Origin: Candidatus Competibacteraceae bacterium
Lineage (GTDB): Bacteria; Pseudomonadota; Gammaproteobacteria; Competibacterales; Competibacteraceae
Length of the DNA: 13,820 nucleotides
Reading direction: 5' to 3'
NCBI GenBank assembly: GCA_012032855.1
Contig: JAAUQA010000030.1
Coordinates: forward strand, 1 to 13,820
Shown here: positions 8,923 to 13,820 of the stretch, piece after piece
Layout of the letters: every line of letters begins with the position of its first letter
Position numbering within the stretch: position 1 is the stretch's first letter
Translations under genes and position numbers: made by a program
Notes under the pieces: generated by a model
The model's database searches: none
What the model was told of the DNA's origin: nothing
The model's input: only the letters and a program-made list of their open reading frames with translations

Positions 8923-8942
8923 GGCGTTGGTTGGCAGCGGTG

Positions 8943-9926
8943 TTATCGCAACGGGGGCATTAAGTTTGAGTGTGGTGGCATCCCCATCACCTCGGTGGTG
9001 GAGGTAATCGGATCGGCATATGGGGCGTGATGGTGTAGCGCAGCTTCTAACTCAGCGACACTTTGGTACCGACCCTCAGGGCGCAGCACCAATGTGCGAT
9101 CTACTGCGGCGAGCAATTCCGGACTATAGAATCCTGCCCCAACGATAATGGCAGGCCGCAATGTTTCACCCAACAGGCGCTCGGCAGCGGCCAATGGGGT
9201 AGAACCACTGATGCAGCGGTATAGGACGGCACCCAAGGCGTACAAATCGGTCCACGGACCGTAGGCATAGTCTTGCCGGACGACATACTGTTCCGGTGGC
9301 GAATAACCGGGAGTGACGATGCTGGTAATGCTTCTACTGTGCCGATTCAGCATCTCCCGTGCTGCACCGAAATCAATCAACATCATACACTGGTCTCGGG
9401 TACGCAAATACAGGTTGCCGGGTTTGATATCCCGATGCAGATAGCCCCGCTCGTGTACCGCCCGCAAAGCCGGTAGAACAGTTCGCAGCAGTCGTTGTAA
9501 CCCAGCCTCAGGTAGGGTCTCCTGAGTAGCTAATAAAGCACTTAGCGGCAAACCATCTTCGTATTCCATCACGATGTAAGCGGTGCCGTTGGCACGAAAG
9601 TAACGGTGGATACGTACCACGTGAGGGTGTTTTATCGCCGCCAGCGCCTGGGCTTCGTCAAGAAAACGTTCCAAGCCCCATTGATAATCGGCAATGCCGG
9701 TTTCCGATTTGAGCCGTTGGCCTTGCGTATTGGGGTGAACGCTGATCCCGTCGGAGCCGCGATGAGACCAATCGACAGGGAAGTATTCTTTGATGGCAAC
9801 CCAGGTGTTGAGATGGGTATCCCGGGCTTTGTAAGTCACCCCGAACCCGCCGGCGCCCAAGATGGCGTCTATGGCGTATTCTTGCAGCTGATAGCCGATC
9901 CGTAAAATATTGGTTGCTTGCGGCAT
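8943..9926 (-). CDS. Serine/threonine protein kinase, PknB-like
   Basis: A 327-residue Hanks-type kinase with complete catalytic residues: Gly loop GAGGFG (24-29), Lys46 in VAIKEYFP, Glu91 of helix C, HRDIKPGN (Asp166, Asn171), DFG (185-187), activation loop TSIVTPGYSPPEQY (201-214, several Ser/Thr) and Arg286 in RPEGRYQS. The ATG at 9926 is chosen because GGGGCGGGG lies just upstream and the domain starts soon after; ATGs farther upstream (9956) lack a ribosome binding site and add unlikely sequence. It should phosphorylate cytosolic Ser/Thr targets; none can be named. It ends abruptly after a linker, 20 bp before a membrane TPR gene that is open in another frame. A missing base in G4 (minus strand, 8985-8982) or C5 (8957-8953) would explain the split. 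Confidence 0.9.
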   Translation of the reverse strand: MPQATNILRIGYQLQEYAIDAILGAGGFGVTYKARDTHLNTWVAIKEYFPVDWSHRGSDGISVHPNTQGQRLKSETGIADYQWGLERFLDEAQALAAIKHPHVVRIHRYFRANGTAYIVMEYEDGLPLSALLATQETLPEAGLQRLLRTVLPALRAVHERGYLHRDIKPGNLYLRTRDQCMMLIDFGAAREMLNRHSRSITSIVTPGYSPPEQYVVRQDYAYGPWTDLYALGAVLYRCISGSTPLAAAERLLGETLRPAIIVGAGFYSPELLAAVDRTLVLRPEGRYQSVAELEAALHHHAPYADPITSTTEVMGMPPHSNLMPPLR

Positions 9927-10056
9927 TACCCCGCCCCGCTTGACTGTAGAACTCATTGGGCTTTGCAAAACAATGCGGCAGGTTATGGTTCCCGATTGCG
10001 CCTGACACTCCCTGCGGTTTTTGATGACGCCCTGGTGAGATCGGCAGGTGTCATGT
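9927..10056. other. Gap between DUF3047 and kinase genes with an imperfect inverted repeat
   Basis: About 130 bp with no gene. TGACAC (10003-10008) and CTGC (10012-10015) can pair with GCAGGTGTCA (10044-10053), a stem with a three-base bulge and a loop of about 28 bases just after the DUF3047 stop. It lacks a T-tract on the minus strand. No recognisable promoter for the kinase. Confidence 0.25.
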
Positions 10057-10704
10057 TCAGTGTGCCGAGAAATAGAGATCCCCATACCAAGCGGTGGCTT
10101 GCTGTCCACTGTTGTCAGTGTCAGTCATGATAGCTACCGCATCAATGTGGTCTATATCGACACCGAACAGGTGTTGAAAATCCGCAGCGACATTACGTTT
10201 CTCCTCGAACCAGATGTCTAGGGGCGGTTTACCCGAACGTATGGCAATAACCTTGGCGTTGGCGGTATACGCATTATCCCAGCTGGTGCCGACAGGTTGA
10301 TTATTGGACCAGACATAGACCAGTGCGCGAGTACGCCAAAAGAACTTCTCGTCGGAAGCGACCACATAAACTCGCGCCGGATAGTCGTCACCGGACTTGC
10401 TGCGTTCGTCCACGTTGCTGAGCACATCAGCCACCCGCCAAGACCAATTGAGGTAAGGGGTTCGCTCCAAGGCGATAGGTATTTCCCGATACAGGCCCGA
10501 GGCTGTCCCTTGGCTATCCGCGCGCAATACCTGACGGTTAACATCCATAACCAGTCGATAGTGCGTTTCGCCGGCAAACACCTTAGGCTGCCATTCATCC
10601 AGGTTTCCCGCAGCAAAGGTCCCTACTGCGATCTCGGCAGCCATTGCAGAAACCAGCCCTAGCATACTCAGAATCCCCGACAGCGATAAATTCAATGCTA
10701 TCAT
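10057..10704 (-). CDS. DUF3047 domain-containing exported protein
   Basis: 215 residues with an N-terminal signal peptide (hydrophobic 3-20, likely cleavage after SAMAA at 19-23). The mature part fits DUF3047, a periplasmic family of unknown function with a beta-sandwich, jelly-roll-like look: NWSWRVADVL near 87-96, DDYPARVYVV near 106-115, LVYVWSNN near 127-134, and a C-terminal DIDHIDAVAIMTDTDNSGQQATAWYGDLYF. These aromatic and Asp-rich motifs are typical of the family. A weak GAGAA lies about seven bases before the ATG. It is the first gene of the minus-strand run and shares a regulatory gap, including a CRP-like site, with perM. No enzymatic function should be assigned. Confidence 0.85.
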   Translation of the reverse strand: MIALNLSLSGILSMLGLVSAMAAEIAVGTFAAGNLDEWQPKVFAGETHYRLVMDVNRQVLRADSQGTASGLYREIPIALERTPYLNWSWRVADVLSNVDERSKSGDDYPARVYVVASDEKFFWRTRALVYVWSNNQPVGTSWDNAYTANAKVIAIRSGKPPLDIWFEEKRNVAADFQHLFGVDIDHIDAVAIMTDTDNSGQQATAWYGDLYFSAH

Positions 10705-10757
10705 TTATACGTTCTCAGTTAACCGCTTTCTTGCATCAAGCATAGCACCATCAATTT

Positions 10758-10773
10758 TGTGACTATCATCACA
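10758..10773. promoter_or_regulatory. CRP/Vfr-type operator, perfect TGTGA-N6-TCACA
   Basis: The sequence TGTGACTATCATCACA contains both consensus half-sites of the cAMP receptor protein with the standard six-base spacer. It lies in the 105-bp gap between the divergent DUF3047 (-) and perM (+) genes, centred 44-45 bp upstream of the perM ATG and about 61 bp upstream of the DUF3047 ATG. Which gene it controls is unclear; no convincing -10 fits the class II spacing on either side. Confidence 0.6.
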
Positions 10774-10809
10774 CCCGTCTCTTAAGCGCAAGTAAAACTC
10801 ACTGATTCT

Positions 10810-11919
10810 ATGAAGATCATTAGCGATTGGTTCCGGCATACTTTGACCGATCCCCAAACCGTCATTCTGTTGACGCTGCTCGTGGCAACCACCACCGTCG
10901 TGCTGCTGATGGGCAAGATGCTGACGCCGGTATTGGCCGGCATGGTGATCGCCTACCTGCTGGAAGGTTTAGTTCTGTTTCTGCAACGCATGGGATTGCC
11001 CAGGCTGTTTGCCGTATTGGTGGTGTTTACGCTGTTCAGCGCTTTCGTGCTCTTTCTGTTGATTGGTTTGATGCCGTTGCTGTCACGTCAGTTGATTCAA
11101 TTGGTGCAGCAATTTCCCATCATGTTGGATAAAGGCTATGCCTTGCTGGAGAGTTTGCCGCAAACCTACCCCAATATCACCACTGAAGCGCAAGTACTAG
11201 AGCTGACCAATACGCTGAGAACGGAAATTACCGGGTTGACCCAAAAAATATTGTCGTGGTCGTTAGCTTCGGTTGTCGGCGTGATCACCATCATCATTTA
11301 TCTGATTCTGGTCCCGCTGCTGGTCTTTTTCTTCTTAAAGGACAAAGTACGCATTCTGGTCTGGTTTCGCGATTTTCTACCCGCCGATTTCACGCTGACT
11401 CAGCAGGTTTGGCAAGAAGTAGACTTACAGATGGGCAATTACGTGCGCGGCAAGTTCTGGGAAATTATCATTGTTTGGGGCGCCAGCGTGGTCGCATTCG
11501 CCTATATGAACCTGCAGTTCGCCATGTTGCTGGGATTGATGGTCGGCTTGTCGGTCATTGTGCCTTACATCGGTGCTGTTGTGGTCACTATCCCGGTGGC
11601 CTTGGTCGGCTTTTTCCAATGGGGTTGGGGTCCGGAATTCATGTGGTTGATCATCGCTTACCTGGTGATTCAGACCTTAGATGGCAATGTGCTGGTGCCG
11701 TTGTTGTTCTCGGAAGTGGTGGATTTACACCCGGTCGCAATTATTGTTGCGGTATTGGTATTCGGCGGCCTCTGGGGGTTTTGGGGAGTATTCTTCGCGA
11801 TCCCCCTGGCCACTGTCGTGCAAGCAGTACTCAAAGCCTGGCCCCGCCGGAAAATCAAACCGGAGTCATTGATCGTGGCCCCCCAGCCAGAGAATCCCTT
11901 ACAAGAGACGACCGAGTAA
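10810..11919 (+). CDS. perM: AI-2E family transporter / PerM-like permease
   Basis: A 369-residue polytopic inner-membrane protein. Hydrophobic segments are at about 17-60, 66-92, 153-176, 217-272 and 278-340, with a soluble loop around 93-150. The C-terminal half has the strongly conserved family core: SVIVPYIGAVVVTIP (248-262), QTLDGNVLVPLLFSE (288-302), VDLHPVAII (304-312) and GGLWGFWGVFFAIPLA (319-334), which closely resembles E. coli PerM (YfgO). Members have been linked to autoinducer-2 export or Na+/H+ exchange, but the substrate of PerM itself is not established. No clear Shine-Dalgarno precedes the ATG. A CRP-like site lies in its upstream gap. It converges on queC. Confidence 0.88.
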   Translation: MKIISDWFRHTLTDPQTVILLTLLVATTTVVLLMGKMLTPVLAGMVIAYLLEGLVLFLQRMGLPRLFAVLVVFTLFSAFVLFLLIGLMPLLSRQLIQLVQQFPIMLDKGYALLESLPQTYPNITTEAQVLELTNTLRTEITGLTQKILSWSLASVVGVITIIIYLILVPLLVFFFLKDKVRILVWFRDFLPADFTLTQQVWQEVDLQMGNYVRGKFWEIIIVWGASVVAFAYMNLQFAMLLGLMVGLSVIVPYIGAVVVTIPVALVGFFQWGWGPEFMWLIIAYLVIQTLDGNVLVPLLFSEVVDLHPVAIIVAVLVFGGLWGFWGVFFAIPLATVVQAVLKAWPRRKIKPESLIVAPQPENPLQETTE

Positions 11920-11969
11920 AGAGAAAAATATCAACACGCGCACTCCGCGTTAATCTGCTGGCACCGTAG

Positions 11970-12644
11970 CTATCCGTTGAATCGCGCCAGCAACGGATCG
12001 GGCAGGCCAGCCTCGGCAAAGCCCTTGGCGCGCAGCACACATGCGGCGCATTGCCCACAGGGGGGTTGATACCCTTCGTAACAGGTATGCGAATAAGCTA
12101 ATGCAGCTAAGGCACCCACGGATTGGGCCAGTTCGACCGTTTCACGCTTGGATTTGAACATCAGCGGAGTGTGCAGGGTCAGTTCAAATTCCATCCCCAG
12201 GCGAATGGCTTGTTCCAGCGTTTTCAAGGTCGCTTCTCGGCAATCCGGGTAACCGCTATAGTCGGTCTGAGCCATACCGGCGATCAGGTGATGAATATTT
12301 TTCTGATAAGCGTAAGCCGCTGCAAAGGTTAGGAAAATAAGGTTACGCCCCGGCACAAAGGTGTTCGGCAATTGGGTGGCGGGGTCCGGTTCGCTTTTTA
12401 CCATCACGGCGGGATCGGTCAATGCGTTGCCGGCCAGCGCAGCAAACGTATTGATCGGTAATACTGTGTTGGGCACCCCGGCCAAATCCGCCACTTGCCG
12501 TGCGCAGTCCAGTTCGATGCGATGGCGCTGGCCGTAATCAAAGGTCAAGGTGTCGATTTGCGCCGACCCGAACCGGGCAATAGCCCAGTACAGACAAGTT
12601 GTTGAATCCTGGCCTCCGGAGAGCACCACTAATGCTTGTGCCAT
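11970..12644 (-). CDS. queC: 7-cyano-7-deazaguanine synthase
   Basis: A 224-residue cytosolic enzyme that converts 7-carboxy-7-deazaguanine to preQ0 using ATP and ammonia, in the queuosine tRNA-modification pathway. Visible: the PP-loop SGGQDSTTC (9-17), FDYGQRHRIEL (35-45), PGRNLIFL (98-105), GMAQTDYSGYPDCR (123-136), TPLMFKSKRETV (159-170), and four zinc-binding cysteines (188, 196, 199, 202) in CYEGYQPPCGQCAAC. Length and motif order match the family. GGAGGA lies upstream of the ATG with slightly long spacing. No other que genes are in the window. It is convergent with perM, with a 50-bp gap holding only a weak hairpin. Confidence 0.96.
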   Translation of the reverse strand: MAQALVVLSGGQDSTTCLYWAIARFGSAQIDTLTFDYGQRHRIELDCARQVADLAGVPNTVLPINTFAALAGNALTDPAVMVKSEPDPATQLPNTFVPGRNLIFLTFAAAYAYQKNIHHLIAGMAQTDYSGYPDCREATLKTLEQAIRLGMEFELTLHTPLMFKSKRETVELAQSVGALAALAYSHTCYEGYQPPCGQCAACVLRAKGFAEAGLPDPLLARFNG

Positions 12645-12772
12645 AGTGTTGGGTTTCCTCCGCTGGATACACTCTCATTGAGTTACGGAAAAATAGCTCA
12701 TTTTGCCATTTTCCCGCGTTTGTCGCGTCTTCTGTCATCAATCTGCAACATTAACCGGATAAGTATCACTCC

Positions 12773-13258
12773 ATGAAAACGCAAACCAACGATGATTTCC
12801 GACTTGAAACGTACAAAGACCTATTGGCCGATGTGCTCAAACTGCGTGAGGATGTGGTGCGTGATGCCGTTCGGCGCCTAACGCCCTTTCAGACCTATTA
12901 TCCACGTGGCCATTTTAGTCACAGCGCCCGTAATCTCGCTCATTACCTGGCTTTGCGCCAACGTGACATGCGTCCTTTACAGGACCGACTTGTGCAAGCC
13001 GGTCTTTCGTCGCTAGGGCATATAGAACCCCAAGTGCTGACTACTCTGGACCGTGTCATCGAATTGCTGAGCTACGCAACTTCTTGTGACGATGATCCGA
13101 CGCCTCCCATACCCAACCAACAGCTTTCCGGTGGTTCGTTACTACTGCGTCAGCGAACCTCCGAACTGTTTGGCCGCACCCCAGGACCCGCCCTGCATAT
13201 ATCATGGTCACGCTACCCAGCGAAGCGGCATGGGATTATGAACTCATCCGTGCCCTGA
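12773..13258 (+). CDS. N-terminal fragment of a frameshifted pyruvate-kinase-like gene
   Basis: Reads 161 codons, but only about the first 142 look genuine; the tail after base 13200 (SWSRYPAKRHG...) is out of frame. The genuine part matches the N-terminal extension of a bacterial family annotated as pyruvate kinase: LLADVLKLREDVVRDAVRRL, then SARNLAHYLALRQRDMRPLQ and GLSSLGHIEPQVLTTLDRVI. The catalytic barrel begins in the next frame at 13204. The ATG at 12773 has only a weak purine stretch (GGATAAG) upstream. It is divergent from queC across 128 bp. As written it would make a truncated, non-catalytic protein. I am confident about the relation to the next frame, less so about decay versus sequence error. 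Confidence 0.7.
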   Translation: MKTQTNDDFRLETYKDLLADVLKLREDVVRDAVRRLTPFQTYYPRGHFSHSARNLAHYLALRQRDMRPLQDRLVQAGLSSLGHIEPQVLTTLDRVIELLSYATSCDDDPTPPIPNQQLSGGSLLLRQRTSELFGRTPGPALHISWSRYPAKRHGIMNSSVP

Positions 13259-13719
13259 TGATGGAAGGCATGGATTGCGCGCGCATCAATTGCGCACATG
13301 ATGGGCCGACCGCTTGGCATGCCATGATCAACAACGTGCGGCGGGCCGAGGAGGAAACCCGACTGAACTGCAAAATTCTGATGGATCTCGCTGGTCATAA
13401 GATTCGTACCGGGCCGCTGGCGACCTTACCCGCTGTCAAGCGGTTGCGGGTCAAGCGGGATGTGTACGGGCGGATCATCAGCCCGGCCCGAGTGATGCTG
13501 GTCGCTGATTCCCAGACTGACGTAGTTCTGCCCGAAGACGCCGATACCTGGCTAGCTATCGCACAAGAACTACATGAACAGCTGGCTCCGGATGATCGCC
13601 TGAGTTTCACCGACAGTCGCGGGAAAGACCGTTATTTGCAAATCATCGGTCAACTCGCCGATGGCAATTGGTTGGCTCATTGTCCGCAAAGCACTTATCT
13701 GGCGGTGACGCCACCCTGA
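13204..13719 (+). CDS. Catalytic-domain fragment of the frameshifted pyruvate-kinase-like gene
   Basis: Continuation of the preceding fragment one frame away. It opens with MVTLPSEAAWDYELIRAL and GMDCARINCAHDG, equivalent to the GMNVARLNFSHG region of classical pyruvate kinase (the Arg contacts the phosphate of substrate), then ILMDLAGHKIRTGPL, equivalent to the canonical DxKGPEIRTG strand. The segment from about 440 bases in (DRLSFTDSRGKDRYLQI) is the inserted beta domain. The frame ends at 13717-13719, but coding sequence continues one base out of phase from about 13707. The ATG at 13204 lies inside a conserved domain and has no ribosome binding site, so it is not a true start. Complete homologues extend well past the window edge. 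Confidence 0.7.
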   Translation: MVTLPSEAAWDYELIRALMMEGMDCARINCAHDGPTAWHAMINNVRRAEEETRLNCKILMDLAGHKIRTGPLATLPAVKRLRVKRDVYGRIISPARVMLVADSQTDVVLPEDADTWLAIAQELHEQLAPDDRLSFTDSRGKDRYLQIIGQLADGNWLAHCPQSTYLAVTPP

Positions 13720-13820
13720 TTTGGCAACGGTGCGAGTCTGCGGAGGTCGATCACTGGCAAACGCAGGGATGAATTTGCCGTCAGCCTCTGCCGGACAGCC
13801 GGTAAGCATACGCTTGCGCA
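13707..13820 (+). pseudogene. Third and fourth out-of-phase pieces of the pyruvate-kinase-like gene, cut by the window edge
   Basis: From 13707 the frame reads DATLIWQRCESAEVDHWQTQG and stops at the TGA at 13770-13772. Shifting one more base gives GMNLPSASAGQPVSIRLR to the window edge, whose SIRLR end resembles the IRL(K/R)VGD stretch of this family. Both changes have the same sense (one base missing), as does the break near 13200. The last frame choice is less certain, because another frame (DEFAVSLCRTAG) is also open here. Confidence 0.5.

Noticed and set aside
8953..8985. Programmed ribosomal frameshifting at the kinase/TPR junction
   Set aside because: No slippery heptamer followed by a stable downstream structure is visible at the G4 or C5 runs; a simple deletion explains the data better.
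9927..10109. Longer kinase start at 10109
   Set aside because: It would overlap the DUF3047 gene, adds low-complexity non-family sequence, and lacks a ribosome binding site; the ATG at 9926 has a G-rich site just upstream.
11940..11960. Hairpin ACGCG-cactc-CGCGT between perM and queC as a bidirectional terminator
   Set aside because: The stem is only five pairs and no T-tract follows on either strand.
13204..13719. Treating the frame starting MVTLPSEAA as an independent gene overlapping the previous one
   Set aside because: The proposed start lies inside a conserved pyruvate-kinase block, has no ribosome binding site, and the upstream frame encodes the expected N-terminal extension of the same family.
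1..13820. CRISPR array, defence system, integrase, transposon or tRNA gene
   Set aside because: No regularly spaced direct repeats, recombinase or transposase motifs, terminal inverted repeats or tRNA cloverleaf were seen on either strand.

Overview
The window looks like a chromosomal segment of a gammaproteobacterium, with no sign of plasmid or phage genes. The evidence is a YciK-type short-chain dehydrogenase, a PerM-type AI-2E permease, MetG with the C-terminal tRNA-binding domain, a DUF4124 periplasmic protein, a DUF3047 protein, and a perfect CRP/Vfr-type operator (TGTGA-N6-TCACA). GC content is moderate (a little above 50% by eye). The pyruvate-kinase-like gene with a long N-terminal extension and the PknB-type kinase with a TPR partner suggest an environmental lineage (sulfur- or methane-oxidiser relatives) rather than an enteric one. 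That placement is inference.

Layout. 1-1829 (-): CPA2 K+/H+ antiporter with a TrkA-N domain, running off the left edge. 1945-2308 (+): DUF4124 gene broken by a frameshift. 2350-2550 (-): small unknown gene. 2554-2994: gene-poor, with a possible decayed reading frame. 2995-3744 (+): yciK-like SDR, convergent with a long minus-strand run (10704 to 3763): DUF3047 protein, Ser/Thr kinase, membrane TPR protein, metG, TviB-type UDP-sugar dehydrogenase, UDP-glucuronate-4-epimerase-like protein. 10810-11919 (+): perM, divergent from the DUF3047 gene across a CRP-like site. 11970-12644 (-): queC, convergent with perM. 12773 to the right edge (+): a pyruvate-kinase-like gene in three reading frames.

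How the genes work together. The dehydrogenase and epimerase (TGATG stop/start overlap) form a UDP-uronic-acid module for surface polysaccharide, placed directly behind metG. The kinase and the TPR protein are probably two halves of one receptor-like kinase (cytosolic kinase, transmembrane helix, TPR) separated by a one-base shift. QueC, MetG and YciK are housekeeping or stand-alone enzymes.

The main observation is that three loci (DUF4124, kinase/TPR, pyruvate-kinase-like) carry five apparent single-base frameshifts, mostly at short repeats, while about 9 kb of other genes have none. This is either gene decay or sequence error. I found no CRISPR array, tRNA, rRNA, transposase or convincing new system.
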